DNA from: Gracilaria domingensis
Taxonomy: Eukaryota > Rhodophyta > Florideophyceae > Gracilariales > Gracilariaceae
Assembly: GCA_022539475.1 (NCBI GenBank)
Contig: VCMS01000139.1
Location: 306,258-370,257, forward strand
Length of the DNA stretch: 64,000 nt
Direction of reading: 5' to 3'
Part shown: piece by piece, positions 42,527-51,323 of the stretch
Layout: each line of letters begins with the position of its first letter
Position numbering within the stretch: position 1 is the stretch's first letter
The notes under the pieces: model-generated
Databases searched by the model: none
Told to the model about the DNA's origin: nothing
What the model saw: the letters and a program-made list of their open reading frames with translations, nothing else
Made by a program: the position numbers and the translations under genes

Positions 42527-45322
42527 TTACGAACTACTCGCAGCCTTCAGCAATAATTGGTCAGCAGAACCTTCCGCTTCAAATGGAGAAGAGTCTGTTC
42601 TTCTTGGCCTGGGAACCGCTCGCATTTTGGGCTGTGAGGCAGTGCCAACTGCAGCCGCCATGTTCCCATCATAACTTCGACTCCGATGAACGTCATTAAT
42701 ACGTTGGATACGTTCCTTCGCTTCGGGGTTTCCTTTCCGTAAGATGCTGTTCGAAGTCATATTGTTCGAAGAGCGTTCTCTCTTCATTGAAGACGAATTC
42801 CCCGCTGGACCGAGTTCACGAATCATGCGAACAAAGGTATCGGGATCTGGGACATATCTTTCCGCAGCAGAACTGTCAGATTTCCCTCCTATGCGGCATG
42901 TCAAGGTAACAACTCGCCCGTCCCCACTTCGAACATATTGGTTGAGGAACGAAAACAAATCCTCATCGGCCCTGTCTGAACCAGTTGCAAACGCAAAGTC
43001 CAATTCCTCTGATAAACGAGATAGAATCTTCTGAAGCGCTCCCACGCGAGAAACTCCGATAGGTCGCAGTTCCAGATGCTTGTGTCCAGAAACTACCTCC
43101 ACTGGCAGATTAAGGCAGGATTCAGCGAGCAAAAGTTGTAACTCTTTTGCTTGCCATGACCCAAACATTGGGTCAGCGTCTTTGAAGTGCCAAGTGATTG
43201 TCTTCTCTTTCGGTTCCAGATGAGAGCCAGGAGTTCGTTCTGTGAAGTATTGAAGAATTGGCAACACACTTGCTCTCCATGACTGGTCGTCATCCTCGAT
43301 AGTCGACTCCCAAGTACTTTCTCCAGGGTGACGAATGTCACACCCCTGCTCAGCAACAAGACCAATTTCGAGGTCCTCGAACCAACCTTCTAACGTTTCC
43401 CCCGACCTTCCAGACATAATATACACCACATTCCTTCTGTCTGAACAGAGTCGATGTAAAAACCTGCGAATTGGCACGGTGGGAATGGCGAGATCAGGTA
43501 AAGTAGCAGGATAACAGAGAGTTCCCTCATATTCGAAAACGAATAGCCTTTTCCTGCGCTGGCGCATTTCGGGCATCAAGTCCACAGAAACACGCAACAG
43601 AGACTGTTTCGCCTTACGTACTTCTTGAGCCTTGGTTAGACGTTCGATTTGCTGCAACTCCGCGACAAAAGATCCTGCCCAGAAAGCAGCTGTATGCTTT
43701 GTAACGTAGTGGAAGAGTTTCCAATGTTTCAATGCTCGTTCTCGTTCTGGTATTGACAAGGCTTCATGCATCGCAGATGCAACCTCCTCAATATTCCACG
43801 GGTTGACGCGGATTGCAGATGATAGTGATTGGGCTGATCCGGCGAACTCAGACAAAACGAGAACACCGTGACGTTCTTGTTGACAGACAACGTATTCGTA
43901 TGAGACGAGGTTCATACCGTCTCGGATCGAAGTGACAACCGCCACATCGGCAATGTTATACAATGCACACAGATCGTCAAATGTGACTGATTGATTGATG
44001 AATACAATGGGGGCATTCTCAACGCTTCCGTACTGGGCGTTAATGCGCCCCACTAGTTCGTTTGTCTGGCTTATAAGCTTTTTGTATTCATCAACTTCCG
44101 TTCGACTCGGGACCCCAATTTGAACTAGAACAACTTTGTCCTTCCATTCCGGGTGTTTGGATAAGAGAACTTCAAAGGCCATAAGCTTGTGCGGAACTCC
44201 TTTTATGTAATCCAATCGATCAACACCAAGAAGCACCTTTTTGCCTTTGAATTTGTCCTCCAAGTCAAGGATACGTTCTTTGACAGAAGTTGTTTGCAAA
44301 GCGTTAATCCAAGTGTTTGGATCAATCCCAATTGGAAATATACCGACGTTGGCGAAATGATCTTTGTATATGACGCCTTTTGGACTCGCTTCCAAGCCCA
44401 AGATGCGTGTGCATACGCTCAAAAAGTGCCGGGCATAATCGTACGTGTGGAATCCAATAAGGTCCGCAGCCAGAACGCCTTGCAAGACGTGATTTCGAAC
44501 GGGAAGAATGCGATACACCTCACTACTCGGAAAAGGTGTGTGTAGAAAGAACCCAATGGTTACATCTCGCACTCTCTTGCGCAGGAGACTAGGCAGCAGC
44601 ATCAAGTGGTAATCTTGCACCCAAACAAGATCTCCAGGTTCGTATAATTGCATAACAGCATCTGCAAAACGGTGATTCGCTCGAGAGTAGGCATCCCAAT
44701 ACTTGTAGTCGAACTTTCGTTCGCCGTCCGACGACACAATTGGTAGCGGGACGTAGTGGAACAGAGGCCACAGAACGTCATTGCAAAAGCCATTGTAAAA
44801 GAGATTCGCGTCGTCTTCAGACAAGAACACCGGATAGCAGTTCATTTCTTCCACAAGACGCGTTCTCATATCCTCCTGGTCTGATGAAGCAACCTCTCTC
44901 CCAGTCCAGCCAACCCATACAAATGGAACTTGGTTCTTGACGCCTGCAAGCGCGCTAACCAGACCGCCAGAGCTGACTCGAAAGTTCCATTCACCCGCCT
45001 CTGTCTTGGAGACAGTGACCGGTAATCGGTTGCTGACGACGATCAGTCTCGGGTTTCTGCCGCCCTGATTTGCCACATTGTCCAGTCTGGTGTACGACCT
45101 GCTTCCAATGCTGGAGCCGTTCCCCTGTACCGGCTCCTCATCGTCTTCGCCTGGCTCACCGCGCACAGATTCTAGTTGGAGATGTAAGCGGTGTATCTTG
45201 CTGAGAATCTCAGCTTCTGTCTGACGGTGGTCTTCTTCAAGTTCGTCGACATCTGAGCTGGAGGCAGACATGGTTGGTGTCTGGGACGGAGAGGGAGGGG
45301 AACGAGGGCGGCTAGGTCTCAT
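42527..45322 (-). CDS. TPS: Trehalose-6-phosphate synthase with a degenerate phosphatase domain
   Basis: 931 residues, no intron, from the ATG giving MRPSRPRSPP; a second ATG (MSASSSD) is 17 codons on. The GT20 synthase domain (~92-560) is intact: VVSNRLPV, WVGWTGREV, WVQDYHLMLLPSLLR, FFLHTPFPSSEVYR, LLGVDRLDYIKG and RDGMNLVSYEYV, i.e. the UDP-glucose and glucose-6-phosphate binding residues. The HAD phosphatase domain (~590-810) is degenerate. The DxDGT nucleophile motif reads EYEGT (~596), the GDDRSDED motif reads GSDRADED (~779), and the SKG lysine region reads SRVG, though SGRSGETL and WHFKDADP are kept. So it likely makes trehalose-6-phosphate but does not dephosphorylate it, as in plant class II proteins and red algal TPS. 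Cytosolic. Confidence 0.95.
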   Translation of the reverse strand: MRPSRPRSPPSPSQTPTMSASSSDVDELEEDHRQTEAEILSKIHRLHLQLESVRGEPGEDDEEPVQGNGSSIGSRSYTRLDNVANQGGRNPRLIVVSNRLPVTVSKTEAGEWNFRVSSGGLVSALAGVKNQVPFVWVGWTGREVASSDQEDMRTRLVEEMNCYPVFLSEDDANLFYNGFCNDVLWPLFHYVPLPIVSSDGERKFDYKYWDAYSRANHRFADAVMQLYEPGDLVWVQDYHLMLLPSLLRKRVRDVTIGFFLHTPFPSSEVYRILPVRNHVLQGVLAADLIGFHTYDYARHFLSVCTRILGLEASPKGVIYKDHFANVGIFPIGIDPNTWINALQTTSVKERILDLEDKFKGKKVLLGVDRLDYIKGVPHKLMAFEVLLSKHPEWKDKVVLVQIGVPSRTEVDEYKKLISQTNELVGRINAQYGSVENAPIVFINQSVTFDDLCALYNIADVAVVTSIRDGMNLVSYEYVVCQQERHGVLVLSEFAGSAQSLSSAIRVNPWNIEEVASAMHEALSIPERERALKHWKLFHYVTKHTAAFWAGSFVAELQQIERLTKAQEVRKAKQSLLRVSVDLMPEMRQRRKRLFVFEYEGTLCYPATLPDLAIPTVPIRRFLHRLCSDRRNVVYIMSGRSGETLEGWFEDLEIGLVAEQGCDIRHPGESTWESTIEDDDQSWRASVLPILQYFTERTPGSHLEPKEKTITWHFKDADPMFGSWQAKELQLLLAESCLNLPVEVVSGHKHLELRPIGVSRVGALQKILSRLSEELDFAFATGSDRADEDLFSFLNQYVRSGDGRVVTLTCRIGGKSDSSAAERYVPDPDTFVRMIRELGPAGNSSSMKRERSSNNMTSNSILRKGNPEAKERIQRINDVHRSRSYDGNMAAAVGTASQPKMRAVPRPRRTDSSPFEAEGSADQLLLKAASSS

Positions 45323-46656
45323 GACGCGATCGAATTTGTATACGTTTGGCACTCGAGCACAAGAGCGGGGTTGGAACCTGATTTGTGTGGTGGCTCCTCG
45401 TCATGATGGGGAGGCACCAGACAGAGAGGAGCGTTTGGAAAATTACGGATCGTTTTAATGTGTCAGGTGTTGTTTAATCGATTCTCCATGCCTCCCGGGC
45501 CATCATGGCGGCGGGAGCAACTCACTCACATCGAGAATCTAGCGACTTGGCAACATTTGAGGCGTGCTGTATGAAACGGCAACACAGAGCCGAGCCGGTC
45601 ACGGGTGGTAGATTCCCCTCTGAACTACCCGGCGCCTTCAAGCTTCGCTCAAATTTGTTGTCACGATGTGTGGCGCCCACCGTTTCGACGGTTGGAAAGT
45701 AGACGATGAGTCGTAACTGATCTCCAAAATCCAGCATTTCTCGCCCGACACAAAACAGTGTTGCGAAGACGGGCGTGTTTTGAAGCGAATAGAATCGCGA
45801 GCAGATCCTTTTGAACACGAGAGAACGAAGGGAAGACAAAGCAATCAATTGGATGAAGGAAAGTCAAAAGCGATACCATAGGGTGGACGGTTACCTATCT
45901 ACACGTAGATGCCGAAGCATCCTCACATCTAAGTTGTCCTTGTCCCAATAGTTTCCCTTCCACAGATACCCGGATCCCTCCATGGAAAGCAGAGCCCCGG
46001 GCTCTGCTCCAACGAGGGCATTTCCATGCGGTCCAAACTAGGATCTAGCCTTTCCGCGTCACAAGGCAGGGTCTCATTAGACCCGTTTAGACTTACCCTT
46101 CCATTGGCGGGTCAGGAGACGTGGTGGCGATACGAGGCCCTCAGTGCTTGGGCCACATCGATCTATCGTGCACCATCCCATAGAAGCGAGGCGGCAAAGA
46201 ATATGAAGAGGAAAAGTAGTAAAATACTAACTTCGTACTAACAGGGTTACGATGGTACCACACGGACCACGTCCGCACTCACTGGTAAGGGACAAGACTG
46301 GTCCGGCAAGTATTAACTGGTAGTGCATATATTCAGTAGTGTATCACCCCACGCATATATGACTACTAGCCGTTTGGATTACTCTGTAATCCCATTTGCC
46401 CATCCATTAAACGAGACTTGAATTCCCAAACTCGAAATATATGTCTCGCTCTTCTTCCCATGCACACCACCTGAGGTTGAAATGCACAATCGCAGAGAGA
46501 TTCTCTTTGGATGCCCCCAACAGTTTACGCGGAACTACAAGTTCAGTTGTTTGTGAGTTCCTTGAACCGATTTCAGCACCGTGCACAGGAGGTGCACGGA
46601 AACCCACCCCCTCCCCCCCCCCCCCCCCCCCGTCCCCTCCGCTACAAGACATTACA
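45323..46656. other. Divergent intergenic region
   Basis: 1.3 kb between the TPS gene (-) and the type I membrane protein gene (+). No other gene is supported. It ends in a C19 run at 46613-46631, 25 bp before the next ATG. Confidence 0.4.
46613..46631. repeat. C19 homopolymer just upstream of a start codon
   Basis: Nineteen C on + within the likely 5' UTR of the gene at 46657. Long G/C runs at promoters or leaders recur (9788-9802, 17370-17389, 18475-18493). Confidence 0.9.
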
Positions 46657-47535
46657 ATGAAATTTCAGCCCTTGCGAGCCGGCGCTTCCCGAAACCACGC
46701 GTCCGACCTCTTCACGCTTGCCGTTTTCGTTCTAGTGGGAATCGCTTGCGGTCAGGAAATCCAATGCACCTCATCGGTAAACAAGAACGAACCACCAACT
46801 TTTCTCTGCGGGGCGCTTATAAGACTGCGTCGCGAGACGGACTGCTCGGTAACTGTTTCCGAGAGAATAACTTTTCCTCACACGGTCAACTCAAATTTTC
46901 AGCGCAATCTCTACTTTCTTTCCGATATTCAACGCATAAGCAACGTGATAGTCTTGTTGAATGAAACCAGAGTCCGAGACTTTCGTCTCTTCGGTGATGA
47001 TGAGAACAGCGCCACTATTGAGTTTGAAACAGAACCTTCAACGTCGAACAGTTTGTATACAATCAGGTACAGTGTTTTTAATGGTGTATTACGGTTCAAT
47101 AGGAGGTGTGGCGGAACTGGTGGAAGATCTTTCCCTGGAGACAATGTCATCCGATGGCGATCAGGTGTATTTGAGGAAGCAGTGGATCAAATCATCGTTG
47201 AGTTTGAATCCGAAACAGACGGCAAGCTGAGTTTCGTAGGACTTGACGACCAGTTCGAGTCAGAAAGCGCATCCGGCCGGGTTCGTTTTATAGCGCACAA
47301 CGTGACAGGTGAGATTGAAGCATATGTGAGAGAGACGGGTGCTGAACTCTGCGATGAGAATCTGGTGTGTGATGATGGTGGATTGGGAGCATGGATCATC
47401 TTTCTGATTGTGGCTGGATCAGTTTTGGGGATAGTTTCCGTTATTATTGTACTGTATCTAGTGCGGAGAAAGAAGGCTCGATCCGGAGCGGAATGGAACG
47501 TGGGCATGGATACAGCAGATGTGGAGGCAAGATGA
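46657..47535 (+). CDS. Type I membrane protein, unknown ectodomain
   Basis: 292 residues from the ATG nearest a signal peptide (core DLFTLAVFVLVGIACG, cleavage near residue 31). The frame is open upstream across the C19 run, but that part is Pro-rich artefact. The ectodomain (~32-243) has six or so cysteines, N-glycosylation sequons (LNETR, HNVTG) and beta-rich strands with a VDQIIVEFESETDGKLSFVGLDD segment that recalls PEP/CUB-like beta-sandwiches. One membrane helix (245-268) is followed by RRKK stop-transfer and a 20-residue cytoplasmic tail. No family recognised. Likely cell surface or secretory pathway. Confidence 0.72.
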   Translation: MKFQPLRAGASRNHASDLFTLAVFVLVGIACGQEIQCTSSVNKNEPPTFLCGALIRLRRETDCSVTVSERITFPHTVNSNFQRNLYFLSDIQRISNVIVLLNETRVRDFRLFGDDENSATIEFETEPSTSNSLYTIRYSVFNGVLRFNRRCGGTGGRSFPGDNVIRWRSGVFEEAVDQIIVEFESETDGKLSFVGLDDQFESESASGRVRFIAHNVTGEIEAYVRETGAELCDENLVCDDGGLGAWIIFLIVAGSVLGIVSVIIVLYLVRRKKARSGAEWNVGMDTADVEAR

Positions 47536-48210
47536 ACTAAGTTGTGGCAGAAGAAGAAAGAAGCGTTTCCTCGATACTCCGATTCTCCTTTTGCAGGACT
47601 GATTGAAATCGTATCGATTATCGATTGCACTGAGACACCGAGCACTCATTTTTCGACGGCTCCTCTGGAGTCCAGAGTCCGGACTGATGTGTACGTCGAG
47701 GTTACAAGTTCCAAAGCACTTGTGTGAGTTTGTTTCGAGAGGGTACGAGGATCGCTTCTCGTTGGTTGTCATGCGAGAAACACAGTCAACGAAGACGCAT
47801 TGCTGTGGCCTGGACGTCACTGCTTTTTCGGGGTGCCAGGTTCGATATGATACAGTACGTGTGGACTGAGAGCTGCGGGATCATCCGTGATGATCACGGA
47901 GAAGATTGTGATTTGAAAACGCCATTTTTGTGATGGCGCCGGCGGTTACAGCCAAAGGGGGCAAAAACAATGAAAATAAAGTTTGCTCTCGTAGAGTACC
48001 AGTCCAATCGGACGAAGAAGCACTAGCCAAATATAAGCTTACGTAGATAGAGTGCGGCAGAAGCCAAACAACAAAGCACGAACACAAGAACAGAAGAGGG
48101 ATACCAAACGATAGACGAGAAGATAAAGAAGAACAAACAAGGATAATATATGTAATGAGATATGAATAGAAATGTGTCACAACTGGACAATGAAAAGAGA
48201 GACCTGTGCT
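47536..48210. other. Convergent 3' region
   Basis: Between convergent genes; no gene supported. A short GATCATC/GATGATC hairpin lies near 47879-47900. Confidence 0.4.
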
Positions 48211-48711
48211 CTAATAGATAGTATTGTTCTTCTTCCTAAGGGTCGCACGATGGCGACGGCTTCTGTAGTGCACACGCAGATCGTGAGCTTCGGAGAACTT
48301 GATGTCACAAACCTCGCAGTGGATGTCCTGCTCGGTGTAGTTGGCGCGACGTACGGCTCTACGATGGCGTCGGCCTGCTTGGTGATCTTCAAGCTGGCGT
48401 TGACTCTGAACCTTAATGTCGCAGACGCGGCAGCGCTTTAGGATTTGCTTACGTGGCGGGGGGTTACGACGGCGCTTCTCCTTCTGGTGGGCTACACGAA
48501 AGATGTGGCGCTCGCGTGGCCCGTCAAGAGGCTGAACAGCCGACTTCTTTATCTGAGGAACGGGATCGGGGACTTCTTCTATACGCTCGTCCGGATCGAC
48601 CACGGACGAATACTCGCTGGATGAAACGATAGACCTTGGCACTTGATGTGAAACAAACGAAACGTTAGTAGTCACACAAAATGCCAAAAGAGTAGCTGTA
48701 GACAACTTACT
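48211..48711 (-). CDS. Two-finger C2H2 protein, start codon split by an intron
   Basis: The coding part is 48211-48641 plus the single base 48711, 143 residues. The 69-bp intron (48642-48710) has donor GTAAGT, a perfect TACTAAC branch site, a pyrimidine stretch and acceptor CAAG. The A at the exon 1 end and TG at the exon 2 start form the ATG. A stop codon lies in frame upstream, and the ~590-nt leader back to a TATA-like CATAAAA contains no ATG, which supports this start. The protein: acidic N-terminus, basic middle (KEKRRRNPPPRK), then two fingers CRVCDIKVQSQRQLEDHQAGRRH and HCEVCDIKFSEAHDLRVHYRSRRH (C-x2-C-x12-H-x5-H), the spacing of U1C/matrin or zf-met double-stranded-RNA-binding type fingers. 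Probably nuclear RNA binding. Confidence 0.78.
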   Translation of the reverse strand, partial: SKLSTATLLAFCVTTNVSFVSHQVPRSIVSSSEYSSVVDPDERIEEVPDPVPQIKKSAVQPLDGPRERHIFRVAHQKEKRRRNPPPRKQILKRCRVCDIKVQSQRQLEDHQAGRRHRRAVRRANYTEQDIHCEVCDIKFSEAHDLRVHYRSRRHRATLRKKNNTIY

Positions 48712-49339
48712 CTTGAACGATTGCCTCAGGGCCGTAGGTTAAGGACAACCTTACGCTGTATCACACAGTGCGTCTAGCAACAACAGGTGCAAAGCAACAC
48801 TATGTGAGGAACAGAATCGAAACGCGAAAGAACCAGCAAAACCAGGAACCAAGGCCGAAACGGGAAGCAATAGAACGGATGCAGGCAGCAGAAGGCCGCC
48901 AAACAGCAAGAAACGGGGAAAAAACGAAGATGACAACAACAACGGTAGTTTAGGCAAGACAGAATGGCAGATAGACCAACAACAGCGAAAGAAACCAACG
49001 AAGGGAACGAAAGAGACAAGAAAGGCCAAACAAAGCGGATAATGAAAGGCAGAGTCACGCCTGCACAAGGCTAACCCAATGGAAGGGTGGTGCAGACGCT
49101 TTGCCTACTCACACAGGACGAGCCCAGACAGAGGGTCAGTGTGAGTGGCAGTGAGCGAGGGAGGGCGGTGAGACCAGGCCGCCAAGGGGAGAAGTAGAGA
49201 GAGAAGTAGGGGATGAGGAAAGGTTGAGGACGACAAAGGGAAAAGGAGAGAGGTTGGAAGGTTGGGGTGGGGTAGGGGGGAAGGTCGTCGAAGGGAAGTG
49301 GTCTGGCCGGAGTTGAGTCGGAGGCGACTGCTCCGGCCC

Positions 49340-49346
49340 TTTTATG
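49340..49346 (-). promoter_or_regulatory. TATA-like box (CATAAAA) of the C2H2 gene
   Basis: The minus strand reads GCATAAAAGGG. Transcription would start near 49310, giving a long pyrimidine-rich leader without ATG down to the spliced start codon. A hairpin (49350-49390) lies directly upstream. Confidence 0.5.
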
Positions 49347-49349
49347 CAC

Positions 49350-49390
49350 AACCGCACCGTCGATTCCAGGCGGGAATCGACGGTACGGTT
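49350..49390. repeat. Hairpin upstream of the C2H2 gene promoter
   Basis: AACCG-CA-CCGTCGATTCC pairs with GGAATCGACGG-TA-CGGTT: 16 paired bases with one 2-nt bulge on each side. Confidence 0.8.
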
Positions 49391-49873
49391 GGCTTGGCCA
49401 ATGGATGCGTTGTATCTACCGTACTAGCCTATAAGAGGCGTAGGTGGTAGATACTTTAAGCGCATATGCCGCCACAGGGGGCGCCTACGCAACGCAGTAC
49501 ACAGCGTGGAATGCACGTGTATTTGCGCAAGCGCAGGCGCCTCCTGTGGGTGACCACAAATTTGGCAATTGACAGCCGATGAGGTCGGGTGGTCAGCGTT
49601 GGAGCGCTCTCTGCCACTTAAGTAGACAATCTCATGTCGCCCTGCTTGTAGTGCGGCGCCTCCTGGCCACACGCAAGGTAGATTCTGCGTAGAAAACTAA
49701 CTAAACCTAAGATAGGATTAACTATAATAAAGCATTTTTAAACTATATTCTGTATTACCGCTGCGTTGGGCACAACGCAGGAGTGTAGACACGCACACCT
49801 GTCCGTGTACCGTTTGACGGGCCACACACCACCAAACCCAAACGACGCTACGCCGGGCGTCGTAAGTACTGGG
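49391..49873. other. Intergenic, no supported gene
   Basis: Nothing recognised. GTATCTACC (49408-49416) and its complement GGTAGATAC (49445-49453) form another loose hairpin. Confidence 0.4.
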
Positions 49874-50270
49874 CTAATTCTCGGTGGTATAGTGGAAGAG
49901 AAAGGGTACTGCTAGCTTCTCTGGGTCGGGGGTGTAGCTGAGTATCCGAGCGATTCCTGTGCGAGCATAGTGCGAAATATGGTCCTGAGTCTTTTGTATG
50001 TAGAATTGCGATTCTGGGAGATGCCCATGCAAGGAGACTGCATGGTGGTAAAGATATACCGCGAATTCTGGCTCGATATTGCTGCCGTAGTTCTGGTGCA
50101 CACGTCGAAATAATGTTCTTAAGATAGATCCTCCTCTACGACTCAAGAACGGGCCCGAGATTGAGAACAGGGCGAGTGAGGCATGCGTCAGCGTCCAGGT
50201 AACCCTTTCCACCTCTGGGATAGAGACGTTCAAAGGGCTAAGCCATGAATGTATGCTTTTCCCTCCAATG
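49874..50270 (-). pseudogene. 3' part of an open frame interrupted by the retrotransposon
   Basis: Minus-strand frame ending at TAA/TAG 49874. Its upstream part lies beyond the retrotransposon (62225-62387). When the element and one CAATG copy are removed in thought, the frame runs uninterrupted for 185 codons, with the same phase on both sides. The residues look like real protein (SIHSWLSPLNVSIPEVER, NIEPEFAVYLYHHAVSLHG), but I recognise no family. It lies on the same strand as a decayed integrase just beyond, so it may be part of an older transposable element rather than a host gene. Confidence 0.5.
50266..50270. repeat. Target-site duplication, left copy (CAATG)
   Basis: CAATG directly abuts the LTR at 50271 and is repeated at 62225-62229. 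Confidence 0.92.
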
Positions 50271-51244
50271 TGTGGGGCAAACTCGGAAGAGTGAAACCCA
50301 CCAGACTGTCCGAAGGTCCGCTCTCGTGAGAGATGGCAGACCAGTGACAGAGCCCTCTGTACCACCGTAACTCGGTTGTAAGGCCGAAGTGGCAACTGGC
50401 TATACCTACAGAGGTGATAGGCCACGTGGTGAGGAAACGATGAGAAACTCCAGAGATGGGGTGGTATCGGCAACGATGAAACACGACCAACGACAGGTGT
50501 AGTCCCGAGAGGGAAAGCAACAGAAAACAACAACCAAACAACACCCACACGCGACGGGTAGGGCCTCCTCGGCACTGTGCCCGGAGCGGGGCGAGATCCT
50601 CCAACGGTAATGCACGGGTTTCCGTAAACACGGCAAAACTCTATACAGAGTCGGATCACTTCGTAATGTAGTCCTATACCTCCTCGGTACGACCCTCAGG
50701 TCCCGACATCAACGACAGATGTTCCTCAAAGGTACCGAGAGGGTAGGACCACCGTAACCAGACGTGGCTATACTCGCGAGAGTGATAACCCACGTAGGCG
50801 GCTGGCGCCAGAGCCTCACTCGTGTAGAGTCCACTCAGGAGAGCGCTACTCGACAAAGAGTTCACTTAGAAGTGCTCGGGTTAACTTTACAAAGGTGCTC
50901 GCGACGACGAGGTCGAGCTCACCTAAGTAGGTCTAAACTAACTATGTACACGTGGTGCACACCCGCAGGGGTCCGTACACGTGGCTAGCCCAGTGTCAGG
51001 CACCTCAGGTGCACTACCTATTGTCCCGTAATATGCACACAAACGGCGGTGTAGTACACGCGTCCACCTAGCGGTATTGGCCAGCAATGGCAACCCTGAT
51101 TACAGGTAACTGTGGGAAAGCCATTCCAAAAGTAACCGCCAAAATTGGGTCCAACTCATAACTCTTCGAGTGCATCCTCGTATCACTCCCCTGAGTATAT
51201 GAGGCGCATCATCCTGATAACCACGCAAAATGCGTTGCTCTACA
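50271..51244 (-). repeat. 3' LTR (974 bp)
   Basis: On + it begins TGTGGGGCAAACTC and ends GCTCTACA. It differs from the other LTR by six single-base length changes in short homopolymers and no substitution I could find. Open frames inside are not genes. Confidence 0.97.
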
Positions 51245-51257
51245 TCTCCCCCTCCTT
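51245..51257 (-). other. Polypurine tract
   Basis: The minus strand reads AAGGAGGGGGAGA immediately before the 3' LTR, the primer site for second-strand synthesis. Confidence 0.85.
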
Positions 51258-51323
51258 AGAGCCGAGGACGACTTCGACGCTGAAGTTTTGTGCGAAACGC
51301 AAGTACGTAAATACGTCACAATC

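Noticed and set aside
48751-49357. Hydrophobic minus-strand and basic + strand frames
   Set aside because: Products of the pyrimidine-rich leader of the C2H2 gene; they lack ATG starts and motifs.
49880-49960. GGTATAGTGG resembling a tRNA A box
   Set aside because: No matching T arm or acceptor stem, and it lies inside an open frame.
49874-50659. 261-codon minus-strand frame running from flank into the LTR
   Set aside because: The LTR portion is a chance extension; only the flank part continues in phase across the insertion.
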